Origin: Porticoccaceae bacterium
GTDB taxonomy: Bacteria > Pseudomonadota > Gammaproteobacteria > Pseudomonadales > Porticoccaceae
DNA: 64,000 bases
Assembly (NCBI GenBank): GCA_018069525.1
Contig: JAGPUQ010000011.1
Span: 1-64,000 of the forward strand
Direction of reading: 5' to 3'
The notes beneath the pieces were generated by a model. That model was not told where the DNA came from, made no database searches, and saw nothing but the letters and a program-made list of their open reading frames with translations. Shown in pieces: positions 36,024 to 44,890 of the stretch (its first letter is position 1; the number at the start of each line of letters is the position of its first letter). The translations under genes and the position numbers were made by a program.

Positions 36024-37520
36024 TCAGACTCTCAGCGCGGGAGTATCAAGCCCGATCTGTTCAAATATAGGATTCAACAAGTGAGTAAAATGTCGGTGGG
36101 TATCACCATGCCAATTTGCCATAAATCGTTTCATATCTTTTCGGAAGGCTCTATAAAATGTTCGTTCGCTGCGATGCACGCACATCGCGTCCAGATCAAT
36201 CACTGTTAAGTTGTTTTTAGTCACAATAAAATTGGTGCTTTTCATATCCCCGTGGCTGACTCTAGAAGCAAGCAGACTATGGAATATTGTTAAAATCGCG
36301 ATATCCAGCCACTGTGGGATATCGTGGCCAGGGCGCTTCAACAACCATTGATCGAGTAAGTCTCCCTCCGCCTTTTCGGTGATCAGATAGGCTTCTTGCC
36401 GCAGGCGACCACTGCGATTCTCCCGCAGCGCCACCGGCTTCGGTGTCGGCACCCCGATCACCGCGAGCGCATGGGCACTCTGCCACGAAAACCAGGCTCG
36501 TGAGGGTCGCCAACAGCGACTCAAGCCATGGCTCCAGCTTTTGATATTGTACCGTTTTAACACCCAGGTTGCGCCACCACTACCAGTAACTTCGAACACT
36601 GTCGTGGTGTTGCCGTTTTTTAACAGGCGACCTCCGCCGAAACTTGCATCCGGTTGCTCCAGCAACTTGCGTAGTACTGCGTCATCTCGATCTCTACGCA
36701 GCACTAAAAACCGCTGCCAGGTTTTATCGGCCACAAACTCTGTACATGAACGCAACGATTTTTGCTGATATTTGCGTATTCGCCACAGTCTTTTGTTGCG
36801 TACTTTTTTTAACAGCGACTTTAACGGTAGTTGCTGTAGCGCTAGCTCTGACGGTAGCTCTGTCGACACTGCTGACTCGCGATAGGCAGAAAGTATTTGC
36901 GGAATGTCTTTATCGAACAGGGGCGGAAACTGTGCAAAAAACAGCGCCAGGTTTTTGATCACCACATCTTGTTTCAGGCTTGCGTGTACGGTCACCGAGC
37001 CGCCATCAATAACGTGCAACTGACCGTCGGAAAATAAAAAATTATCCAGGTGAATATCTTGCTGTACCAGGCCCGCCCGGTGCATGCGTCCCAGCACGGT
37101 TAGAGTCTGGCGTAACGCATCCTCGTCAACCGCGACCCGGCAGCGCGATTCCAGGCTTTCGGCATCGGCAAAAAAATCGGTGGCAATCAAAAAAGCCTTA
37201 CTAGTAGAGCTATCGATATCGACAAAACACCAGCGTCGCGCGGGACTCGGAATACTGTGCTGTTCAAGTAACTCCAGGCCATGCTTTTCTCGAGCATAAT
37301 CTTTTTTATTAAAAAACAGCTTAACCAAGACCGTTGCGCCATTCCACCGAGCCTTAAACACCACTCTCTTACCGGGCAAATGCCGTAGCACTTGCTCGCA
37401 CACCAGGGGTTCCAGGCCGGAGAGTTGCAGCGAAAATTGCGCTAACTCATTTACCGAAGCCAAACGTATCGCGTCTACAGACAGGTTTTCTATTGCCGGG
37501 CCTTCACTAGCGTTATTCAC
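36024..37520 (-). CDS. tandem LPS-kinase-like protein with two kinase folds, 498 aa
   Basis: Two WaaP/RIO-like kinase units lie in one chain. The first (about 40-220) has VLVKLFFNKKDYAREK, LVQQDIHLDNFLFSD as catalytic loop and HVIDGGS. The second (about 285-490) has WVLKRYNIKSWSHGL, SRVSHGDMKSTNFIV and LTVIDLDAM. The start is GTG 37520, overlapping the waaP stop as GTGA, with AAGGG 9 bp upstream. In Pseudomonas the same place holds separate small kinase genes. This looks like a fusion or duplicated kinase acting on core heptose, by inference. Confidence 0.82.
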   Translation of the reverse strand: MNNASEGPAIENLSVDAIRLASVNELAQFSLQLSGLEPLVCEQVLRHLPGKRVVFKARWNGATVLVKLFFNKKDYAREKHGLELLEQHSIPSPARRWCFVDIDSSTSKAFLIATDFFADAESLESRCRVAVDEDALRQTLTVLGRMHRAGLVQQDIHLDNFLFSDGQLHVIDGGSVTVHASLKQDVVIKNLALFFAQFPPLFDKDIPQILSAYRESAVSTELPSELALQQLPLKSLLKKVRNKRLWRIRKYQQKSLRSCTEFVADKTWQRFLVLRRDRDDAVLRKLLEQPDASFGGGRLLKNGNTTTVFEVTGSGGATWVLKRYNIKSWSHGLSRCWRPSRAWFSWQSAHALAVIGVPTPKPVALRENRSGRLRQEAYLITEKAEGDLLDQWLLKRPGHDIPQWLDIAILTIFHSLLASRVSHGDMKSTNFIVTKNNLTVIDLDAMCVHRSERTFYRAFRKDMKRFMANWHGDTHRHFTHLLNPIFEQIGLDTPALRV

Positions 37521-38332
37521 GTGTGGTAACCCTTTTTTACGCCTTTGCTGTGTAGGGCTTCAGCCTTACTATCCACACGCAACCACTGTTTTATATTTTC
37601 CCGGTAAGCTCGCTTGAGACTCGTACCCTGATACGCTGCTATAAAACACAGCTCGTCCCGTCGGGTAAAACCCCCTTGCCGCATCGAGTAACACAAGCTG
37701 GATAAATCTTTGACCCGCCAGCGCATGGGCAGACGTTTTCTAAGTTGCATCCTATGCAGGTCAATTAGATAAATTGGGCTATCCGCTGGTGGCACATTGG
37801 CATAGGGCTCCGACTCATCCAACAAAAAATGACACAAATAATAATCGCGATGGTTAATCCCGTTGCTGTGCAAGGTGCGCGTAATAGCGGCCAATTTGCG
37901 TACCAGTCGTCGCCGCTCTCGGACACCCAGGGTTGCAAGCTGGCCATCGGCACAATAATCTTCAAGGCTACGTGTCGGCTCCAGCGCCTCGGTCACGATA
38001 AAAGAAAAACGTCGCGCCGGATTCCAGTTGCGGCGGCCGAAGCCCTCCGCCGTCATGGTGTCCACGCCCAAACCCTGCAAGCGATTAATCGCCAGCCATT
38101 CATTGTCTGCACCCAATACCGGTGCGCGCCCACGGATTAAATTTTTAAGGATTTCACCAAAGCCTATACCTCGGTGGATTTTTACAAAATAGCCGCGACC
38201 TTCCATCTCAAAACGCAAAGTAGTGCGTCCGTCTAGCGAGCGGTAAACCTGGCCCTGTAATTCCTCTACCGCTTCGAAGGGATCGCGATCCGCCCACACT
38301 CTGGACAACACATCGGCCAAATATAATTGCAT
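37517..38332 (-). CDS. waaP: LPS core heptose(I) kinase
   Basis: Phosphorylates heptose I of the LPS inner core in the cytoplasm. Landmarks are YFVKIHRGIGFGEILKNLIRG, ALGADNEW-like (here VLGADNEWLAINRL), NGINHRDYYLCHFLL as catalytic loop and IYLIDLHRMQLR. ATG 38332 (MQLYLADVLS) overlaps the waaG stop as TAATG and has GGAG 9 bp upstream; the upstream GTG 38347 is less likely. 271 aa. Confidence 0.94.
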   Translation of the reverse strand: MQLYLADVLSRVWADRDPFEAVEELQGQVYRSLDGRTTLRFEMEGRGYFVKIHRGIGFGEILKNLIRGRAPVLGADNEWLAINRLQGLGVDTMTAEGFGRRNWNPARRFSFIVTEALEPTRSLEDYCADGQLATLGVRERRRLVRKLAAITRTLHSNGINHRDYYLCHFLLDESEPYANVPPADSPIYLIDLHRMQLRKRLPMRWRVKDLSSLCYSMRQGGFTRRDELCFIAAYQGTSLKRAYRENIKQWLRVDSKAEALHSKGVKKGYHT

Positions 38333-39495
38333 TAGCCCGCTCTCCACGCCGGCATTAAGCGCTCGATCAAATCTGTAGCGCGTTCAGACAAACTATAAAT
38401 ATCCGCCGTTTTTGCCCAGGCTAAAGCATGCTCTGACAGCGACCTGGTATCTGCCATTATTAATTCCTGTAATGCTCGATCAAACTTACTCTGCTGATAA
38501 GGGCTATCGATGACCCGACCACCCCCGGACTCTTCGATAAAATGCGCATACCCACAATTGGCCGTGGTCAGCACCGGAAGCCCCGCAACTAGCGCCTCCA
38601 AAAGCACCGTGCCGGTATTTTCACTGTAGGCGGGATGCACCAGTAAATCGGCACCTTGCAAAAATCGCGGCACGTCATCCCGACCGCTAAAAAATTGCAC
38701 TTGCTCCGCAATACCTAATTTTTTGGCCTCACGTTGAAATTGTTTAGGGTCGTCCTGACCAATCACAAATAAGCGTGTATTCGCCAACACCGCTTCGGGC
38801 AAACTTTGCATGGCTAACAGGATTCGATCTAAGCCCTTGGTTTTAAATCCAGAGCCAATCAATAAAAGGAGTTGCTGGTTTTCCTGCAAAGCAAACTCCT
38901 GTCTGAACTCCCGCCGTACTGACTCACGATTCGGTGGCGCGCAGCGACTTTTATCAATACCCGGGGGCAGCAGATGAAAGCGCTGCTCTGGGGTACCGTA
39001 GTACTGTTGAAACAGTGGCTGTTGTTGCTCTGAAATCATTAAAATTTCCGTCGCACTATCTTCACCATGACCATTACCATCAGCATCAGCATCAGCACCA
39101 AACACGGCAGCTTCATAGCGTGAAAAATGACGGTACCTCGACGTTAATCGATAGGCCTTGCTGCGCAAGTGTCGCGCTTTGTAGGCATAACAGGGATCAG
39201 CCGCGTAATAAATATCCAGTCCCGGCATTTTATTAAAGCCCACCACCACATCGGCCGGGTTGCTAACTAATTCTGCACCTACTTCGCGATAAAAATGACG
39301 GTAACGCGCCGGGCTGGAAAAGCCTTTTGTAGCGATCAAGCGAATATCAAAACCTTCCGGTTTCTCGCCCTGCCAGGATAAAACAAAGACCTGAATACTG
39401 TGCCCTCGCGCCTGGCACTCTGTGGCAATACGCAAAAAATCACGCTGCAAACCACCGTAGGGGAAATATTTATACAGGCAAAACGCTATCTTCAT
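38332..39495 (-). CDS. waaG: LPS core glycosyltransferase WaaG (GT4)
   Basis: Adds the first hexose to heptose II. ATG 39495 (MKIAFCLYKYFPYGGLQRD) is chosen because homologues start there and it overlaps the waaF stop as ATGA; the open frame continues 38 codons upstream inside waaF. The donor site FLQGADLLVHPAYSENTGTVLLEALVAGLPVLTT is the usual GT4 ExxxE motif region. About 387 aa. Confidence 0.95.
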   Translation of the reverse strand: MKIAFCLYKYFPYGGLQRDFLRIATECQARGHSIQVFVLSWQGEKPEGFDIRLIATKGFSSPARYRHFYREVGAELVSNPADVVVGFNKMPGLDIYYAADPCYAYKARHLRSKAYRLTSRYRHFSRYEAAVFGADADADGNGHGEDSATEILMISEQQQPLFQQYYGTPEQRFHLLPPGIDKSRCAPPNRESVRREFRQEFALQENQQLLLLIGSGFKTKGLDRILLAMQSLPEAVLANTRLFVIGQDDPKQFQREAKKLGIAEQVQFFSGRDDVPRFLQGADLLVHPAYSENTGTVLLEALVAGLPVLTTANCGYAHFIEESGGGRVIDSPYQQSKFDRALQELIMADTRSLSEHALAWAKTADIYSLSERATDLIERLMPAWRAG

Positions 39496-40547
39496 GTTTC
39501 GGTAGCACTCAACAATCGATCGATGACAGCCAATGCCATATCGGGTTTTAGATCGTTGAGACATTTCAAATGTTGCTTGGGACATTCGCGCTGAAAACAC
39601 GGGCCGCAATCCACCGGGATCGACAACACCTCGACTTTATCCGCCAGCGGTGGCGTAAAGTCCGGCGAAGTGGAACCGTAAACCACCACCAAAGGACGCT
39701 CCAGGGCTGCCGCAACATGCATCAAACCAGAATCATTACTCACGACTAATGTCGCAGCGGACAACAGATCGATCGCATCGGCAAGCTCGGTACTACCGGC
39801 CAAATTAAATGCCATGGCCCGAGCGGATTCTGGCAAAGCCGCAATAATAGTTTCTGCAACGGGTTGATCTCGTTCTGAACCCAGCAACCAGACTTGCCAA
39901 CCGCGGGTAATCATCTCACTTGCCACTTCAGCGTAATAGGCTTCCGGCCAACGTTTGGCGGGGCCAAACTCCGCGCCGGGGCAAAGCGCTAACACCGGGC
40001 GTTCTTCATCCAACCCGAGGCGCGTCTTTAATTCAGCAACGCGAGTCACATTGACCCGCAACTTTGGATTGGGCAGTGGTTTGGGTAAGGTATGGTTCGG
40101 TGGATAAGCCAGCGCTACGAAGCGCTCGACCATTAAAGGGTAGCTGGTTTTATGCAACAGGCGAATATCATTAAGCAGCCAAAAGCGCATTTCGCCGCGC
40201 CAGCCAGTACGCCGTGGAATTCCAGCAAAGGCAGGAATTAACGCTGACTTTAAGGAGTTGGGCAGCACGATGGCCCAGTCGTAACCCTGCGCGGCAAGCT
40301 TGCTGGCCAGATCCCGACGACTGCCTAAATCGAGTGAGCCGTGACCCACGGGCATATCGACGGCGGCATCAACCTCTGGCATACGCTCCAACAGCGGGCG
40401 GCTCCAGGCGGGCGCGAGCACCGTAATACGGCAATCCGGGTAGCGCTGCTTAAGCACAATAAACAGTACCTGGGCCATCACCATATCGCCAACCCAGGAC
40501 GGGCCAACGATTAAAATCCGGGTGCGGGTCTCACTACTTGCTGTCAT
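39492..40547 (-). CDS. waaF: ADP-heptose--LPS heptosyltransferase II
   Basis: Adds the second heptose. RILIVGPSWVGDMVMAQVLF opens the protein, CPGAEFGPAKRWP is the acceptor/Kdo-type loop, and VVSNDSGLMHVAAALERPLVVVYGSTSP is the ADP-heptose site. 351 aa. First of the waaF-waaG-waaP-kinase-carbamoyltransferase run, 73 bp after ilvE. Confidence 0.96.
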   Translation of the reverse strand: MTASSETRTRILIVGPSWVGDMVMAQVLFIVLKQRYPDCRITVLAPAWSRPLLERMPEVDAAVDMPVGHGSLDLGSRRDLASKLAAQGYDWAIVLPNSLKSALIPAFAGIPRRTGWRGEMRFWLLNDIRLLHKTSYPLMVERFVALAYPPNHTLPKPLPNPKLRVNVTRVAELKTRLGLDEERPVLALCPGAEFGPAKRWPEAYYAEVASEMITRGWQVWLLGSERDQPVAETIIAALPESARAMAFNLAGSTELADAIDLLSAATLVVSNDSGLMHVAAALERPLVVVYGSTSPDFTPPLADKVEVLSIPVDCGPCFQRECPKQHLKCLNDLKPDMALAVIDRLLSATET

Positions 40548-40620
40548 TTATTTCCCGAAACACGTCCACTCGCAGCACGCTTAATAAGATAAGTTCACAA
40601 ACCAGGGCCTTAGCCGGTTA

Positions 40621-41550
40621 TCAACTAGCAATCGGCGCTAGCCAATCGGTATGGTGATCGAGCCGTCCACGTACCGCGTCGAAATACAAACTTTGCAGGC
40701 GCTCGGTAATCGGCCCGCGCGCACCACTGCCAATGACGCGATTATCCATTTCGCGAATCGGCAATACTTCTGCCGCCGTACCGGTAAAAAAAGCTTCGTC
40801 GGCAATATAAACTTCGTCGCGGGTAATGCGTTTTTCACGCACTTCATAGCCGCATTCGTGGGCCAATTGAATCACCGTGTCGCGGGTGATGCCGTCCAGG
40901 CAAGAGGTTAACTCTGGAGTGTAGATAACGCCGCGATTAACCAGAAAGAAGTTTTCGCCACTGCCCTCAGAGACGTAACCTTCGGGGTCGAGCATCAAGG
41001 CTTCGTCATAACCACACTCCAGGGCTTCACGCAGTGCGAGCATGGAATTCATGTAATTACCATTCGCCTTGGCCTTGCACATGGTGATGTTGACGTGGTG
41101 GCGAGTGTAGGACGAGGTGCGGATGCGGATGCCTTGCTCCAAAGCTTCGGGGCTCATATAGGAAGGCCATTCCCAGGACGCCGCAATCACATGCGTCTTT
41201 AAACCATCTGCGCGCAAACCCATACCTTCGGAACCGAGGAAGGCCATCGGGCGGATATAGCCCTCTTCGAGATTATTTTCCCGAACCACCTGAATTTGCG
41301 CCGCGTTTAAGGTATCGCGATCAAAGGGTAATTCCATGCCGATGATTTTGGCAGAATTGAACAGGCGGTTGGTGTGATCTTCCAGCCGAAAAATCGCCGT
41401 ACCATAATTTTCAGTTTTGTAGGCGCGCACACCCTCAAAGACACCCATACCGTAATGCAGGGTGTGGGTAAGCACATGCACTTTAGCTTCCCGCCAGGGT
41501 ACCAACTCACCGTCAAACCAGATAAAACCGTCGCGATCATCAAACGACAT
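40621..41550 (-). CDS. ilvE: branched-chain amino acid aminotransferase
   Basis: PLP enzyme for the last step of Val, Leu and Ile synthesis, 309 aa. FDGELVPWREAKVHVLTHTLHYG and YVSEGSGENFFLVNRGVIYTP are fold-type IV signatures, and the PLP Lys lies in MCKAKANGNYMNSMLA. ATG 41550 has GAGGAG about 8 bp upstream and is better than TTG 41553. glnE-ilvE-waaF is the Pseudomonas order, from memory. Confidence 0.96.
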   Translation of the reverse strand: MSFDDRDGFIWFDGELVPWREAKVHVLTHTLHYGMGVFEGVRAYKTENYGTAIFRLEDHTNRLFNSAKIIGMELPFDRDTLNAAQIQVVRENNLEEGYIRPMAFLGSEGMGLRADGLKTHVIAASWEWPSYMSPEALEQGIRIRTSSYTRHHVNITMCKAKANGNYMNSMLALREALECGYDEALMLDPEGYVSEGSGENFFLVNRGVIYTPELTSCLDGITRDTVIQLAHECGYEVREKRITRDEVYIADEAFFTGTAAEVLPIREMDNRVIGSGARGPITERLQSLYFDAVRGRLDHHTDWLAPIAS

Positions 41551-41621
41551 CAAACTTACTCCTCGTACTTAAATAATAATATTTCACTCGGCAGCCAGGC
41601 CTTTTCGTCTAAGCGTCCTGA

Positions 41622-41705
41622 CCTAAATATGACCGCCTAAACATGGCTGCCTAAACATGATTACTAAACATGGCCGTCTAAGCATCAGCGCCTAGGCATC
41701 GTCGC
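41622..41705. repeat. 14-bp tandem repeat running out of the glnE stop codon, six units
   Basis: Units are CCTAAATATGACCG, CCTAAACATGGCTG, CCTAAACATGATTA, CTAAACATGGCCGT, CTAAGCATCAGCGC and CTAGGCATCGTCGC. The last unit contains the glnE stop codon and its last four codons; the others lie outside the gene in the gap to ilvE. Confidence 0.85.
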
Positions 41706-44700
41706 CTAACAAGCGCTGCCAAATTGTGGTGACTGCCGCCCGCTCCGGGCTGAACGCCTGCACTGCAACCCGGCCAGACTTGCCTTTTCCCTGAGGTAAC
41801 TGCCCCTTTGATAGCGAGCCCTTTGATAGCGAGCCCTTGGGTAACTGTCCCTGGGGTAACTGTAACTGCCGTCGATGTCCCGCTGCGCGATAAGCTTTAT
41901 AGGCTTCGCACAAATTATCCACATCATGGGATGACATCAGCCCCAGTTTTGCGCAATCACCGAGGATGCGTATATTATCGGTCCAGCGCGTCAACTCGGG
42001 GTGGCTATGGGACAGAGCCAGAACCTCGAATTGAACCATAAATTCGATGTCCACGATACCTCCGACCCCCTGTTTAAGGTCAAATTCAGCCACACTTGAG
42101 CTATCTTCACCCACACTCCCTCCGGAATCCAAGTGGCTGCGCATCTTCTCGCGCATGGCGATCACGTCACTTTTCAGCGTCGCTGTATCTCGCGGCTGGC
42201 TCAACACCGATGCACGCAAGGCCTCGAAACCAGTAGCCAGTGCCGAGCTACCGGCGACGGCGCGCGCGCGTACCAGAGCCTGATGCTCCCAGGTCCAGGC
42301 GCTCTCGCGCTGATATTTCTCAAACGCCACCAACGAGGTCACCAACAGTCCCGAATTACCCGAGGGCCGCAGGCGCATATCAATATCGTATAGGGTGCCG
42401 GAAGCCGTTTGAGCACTGAGTATATGGATAATGCGCTGCCCCAGCCGAGCAAAAAATGTTTCGTTATCCACCGGGCGCTCGCCATCGGTGGTCAGCGCCG
42501 AATCCCCGTCGTGAATAAAGACCAGATCGAGATCCGAACCGTGGCCCAGCTCCAGCCCGCCCAGCTTGCCGTAGCCAACAATCAAAAAGTTTGGTGCCTC
42601 ACCCGAGCTTGAGCCGGGCTTACCGTAGCGCTGCTCCATTTGCCCCCAGGTCATCACCAGCACGTAATCCAAAATTACCTCGGCCAGCCAGGTGAGGTAA
42701 TCACTGACTTTCATTAAGGGTAGCGCGCCAATAATTTCGCAGGCGGCAACCCGCAGGGCGTGGGCGCGACGGAAATAACGCAGTGCGTCCATCTGCGCCT
42801 CCAAATCATCGGCGGGAATACGCAGTATTTGCTGGCGCAATTCATCCGCAATCACTTCCCGCACTGGCGGGGTGTACAAGGTGCGCGGATCGAGTAATTC
42901 ATCGAGCAAGGCCGGATAGCGGGTGAGCTCACTCGCCACCCAGGCACTGGCGGCACAAAGCTGTACCACCTGCTGCCGCGCCGCCGGGTTTTCGATAAGC
43001 AACACCAAATAGACACTACGCCGCACCACGGCCTCGACAATAGCGACGACCCGACGCAGGGTTTCATCGGAGCTTGCGGTGTTTTCGCTATCGGGACCTT
43101 TACTATCGAGACCCTCAACATCGAGACCTTCAGCCTCGAGGCTTGCACAATCAGCAATCAATAAAGGCATTAAGGTATCGAGGCGGCTGCGAGTATCCTG
43201 CTGCATGGCCAGCACAGCGCGACTGGAGCGCAAGTCCCGCAACAGTTTAAACGTCGCTTCATCCTCGCGATAAGCCAGGGCACGGAGTTCGGTTCTGGCG
43301 GCCACTGCATTTAATTCACTATCAGCCGCGGCTTCGGTGGACAACACTTCCGCTAATTGCCAAACCGAGCTGGCCTGCTCGTTCACTGGCACTGCACCGG
43401 CTTCCCCATCCGGTGCCGACGAAGCGACTTCGTCAAAGATACTGCGCACCACCTGGCGATGTGCGGCGAGCGCGGCAGAAAATTGATCCCAGCTCTCAAA
43501 ACCCATCATCGCAGCAACCCGACTGCGACCCTCTTCGTCGCCGGGCAAGGCCTGGGTTTGCTGATCCCGCCAGGCCTGCACCACGTGCTCGGTGTCGCGC
43601 AAAAATCGATAAGCCTCCCAGAGGTGTGCGCCGCCGTCCTCTGACAACAATTGCTCGGCATCGAGGAGTTGGAGAATGTCTCGCAGTCGAGGGTTTTGAA
43701 AACGACTATCGCGCCCCCCGCGAATTAACTGGAAAGCCTGGGCGATAAACTCCACCTCGCGAATCCCACCCGCGCCAAGCTTCACATCTTCAGCTTTACC
43801 CCTGCGTGCCACCTCGCGATTAATCAATGCTTTCATGTCCCGCAAAGATTCAATGGCGGTGAAGTCGATGTACTTTCGATAAGTAAACGAGCGCAGCATT
43901 TCCGACAATCTTGGCTCCAACAACCGTGCCGACAGCCCTTCGGAAGCAGATTGTTTGCCAGTAACGATACGCGCCTTGATCATCGCGTAGCGTTCCCACT
44001 CCCGACCCTGGGTTTGGTAGTACTCCTCCAGTGCATCGAAGTTGTAGACCAAAGCGCCACTCTGCCCGTAGGGTCGCAAACGCATATCAACCCGAAACAC
44101 AAAACCATCGACGGTGGCTTGATCCAGGGCTTTAATGAGTTTTTGCCCAAGCCGGATAAAAAATTCCTGATTACTTAAAGACGTTTTTTTAGACGCTTGC
44201 CCCCCTTGCGTCTCACCCTCTTCGGGGTAGGCAAAAATCAAATCGATATCGGAGGATAAATTTAATTCTCCCGCACCGAGTTTACCCATGGCGATCACTA
44301 CCAGAGACTGCTCCGCTCCACTATCCGCTCCGATCGGAGCACCCCACTGCTCGCAAGCCATAGGGTGAAGTACCTCCAGGCAACAGCGAATACAGGCATC
44401 GGCCAGCGCGGATAAATCACCGGTGGTTTCCAGCAAGTTAGCTTGACGCGTCAGATCCCGCCAGATAATGCGCAGCATTTCGGCATTGCGGTATTTGCGC
44501 AAAATGCTCGCCAGCTCGTCTTCACCCGCGATCCACGCACCATCGAGCGTCTGCAAACGAGTACGCAACTCTTGCTCAAAGTCAGCGGCTGTTTTGGATT
44601 GGGAGAAATAGTTATTTTCAGCGCACGCTAAAAATACGTCGGGCATTTTTCGACAAACACCCGCGGCAAATTCGCTCCCCGACCACACCCACTGCAACTG

Positions 44701-44889
44701 ACGCGCAAAGGTTGCGTCGTCCTGTAAGGTGGAAAATCTGGTTTTCAGTGCTTCCGGAATGGTATCGAGAAATTGTTGCCGATAGCGCGAGTAATTCAGC
44801 GCCAGGGGTTCCGGCAGCAGTTTTGGCAGCGGTTTTGGTAAGGGCTGGGAGAAGGGTCGGGATAAAGACTCGGTTAATTCGGCTGACAC
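41692..44889 (-). CDS. glnE: bifunctional glutamine synthetase adenylyltransferase/deadenylase
   Basis: Adenylylates and deadenylates glutamine synthetase in response to PII. Both nucleotidyltransferase halves are visible: GAGELNLSSDIDLIFAYPEEG in the first and KLGGLELGHGSDLDLVFIHDG in the second. The protein is 1065 aa, about 80-110 longer than relatives. The extra length is at least partly explained by three tandem-repeat insertions: residues about 8-27 (PLPKPLPKLLPEP), 583-602 (DVEGLDSKGPDSE) and 1009-1033 (QLPKGSLSKGSLSKG). GTG 44889 lies 1 bp past the previous stop with AGGT 8 bp upstream. Confidence 0.95.
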   Translation of the reverse strand: MSAELTESLSRPFSQPLPKPLPKLLPEPLALNYSRYRQQFLDTIPEALKTRFSTLQDDATFARQLQWVWSGSEFAAGVCRKMPDVFLACAENNYFSQSKTAADFEQELRTRLQTLDGAWIAGEDELASILRKYRNAEMLRIIWRDLTRQANLLETTGDLSALADACIRCCLEVLHPMACEQWGAPIGADSGAEQSLVVIAMGKLGAGELNLSSDIDLIFAYPEEGETQGGQASKKTSLSNQEFFIRLGQKLIKALDQATVDGFVFRVDMRLRPYGQSGALVYNFDALEEYYQTQGREWERYAMIKARIVTGKQSASEGLSARLLEPRLSEMLRSFTYRKYIDFTAIESLRDMKALINREVARRGKAEDVKLGAGGIREVEFIAQAFQLIRGGRDSRFQNPRLRDILQLLDAEQLLSEDGGAHLWEAYRFLRDTEHVVQAWRDQQTQALPGDEEGRSRVAAMMGFESWDQFSAALAAHRQVVRSIFDEVASSAPDGEAGAVPVNEQASSVWQLAEVLSTEAAADSELNAVAARTELRALAYREDEATFKLLRDLRSSRAVLAMQQDTRSRLDTLMPLLIADCASLEAEGLDVEGLDSKGPDSENTASSDETLRRVVAIVEAVVRRSVYLVLLIENPAARQQVVQLCAASAWVASELTRYPALLDELLDPRTLYTPPVREVIADELRQQILRIPADDLEAQMDALRYFRRAHALRVAACEIIGALPLMKVSDYLTWLAEVILDYVLVMTWGQMEQRYGKPGSSSGEAPNFLIVGYGKLGGLELGHGSDLDLVFIHDGDSALTTDGERPVDNETFFARLGQRIIHILSAQTASGTLYDIDMRLRPSGNSGLLVTSLVAFEKYQRESAWTWEHQALVRARAVAGSSALATGFEALRASVLSQPRDTATLKSDVIAMREKMRSHLDSGGSVGEDSSSVAEFDLKQGVGGIVDIEFMVQFEVLALSHSHPELTRWTDNIRILGDCAKLGLMSSHDVDNLCEAYKAYRAAGHRRQLQLPQGQLPKGSLSKGSLSKGQLPQGKGKSGRVAVQAFSPERAAVTTIWQRLLGDDA
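41790..41864. repeat. in-frame 15-bp tandem repeat near the glnE 3' end, five units
   Basis: CCTGAGGTAACTGCC, CCTTTGATAGCGAGC (twice, identical), CCTTGGGTAACTGTC and CCTGGGGTAACTGTA follow in phase. Two exact adjacent copies suggest recent duplication. Confidence 0.9.
43085..43144. repeat. in-frame 15-bp tandem repeat in the middle of glnE, four units
   Basis: TCGCTATCGGGACCT, TTACTATCGAGACCC, TCAACATCGAGACCT and TCAGCCTCGAGGCTT encode a repeated acidic pentapeptide (GLDVE, GLDSK, GPDSE) between the two enzyme halves. Confidence 0.85.
44808..44867. repeat. in-frame 12-bp tandem repeat near the glnE 5' end, five units
   Basis: GTTCCGGCAGCA, GTTTTGGCAGCG, GTTTTGGTAAGG, GCTGGGAGAAGG and GTCGGGATAAAG encode a Pro-Leu-rich tetrapeptide repeat (PLPK, LLPE) just after the start. 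Confidence 0.75.
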
Positions 44890-44890
44890 A

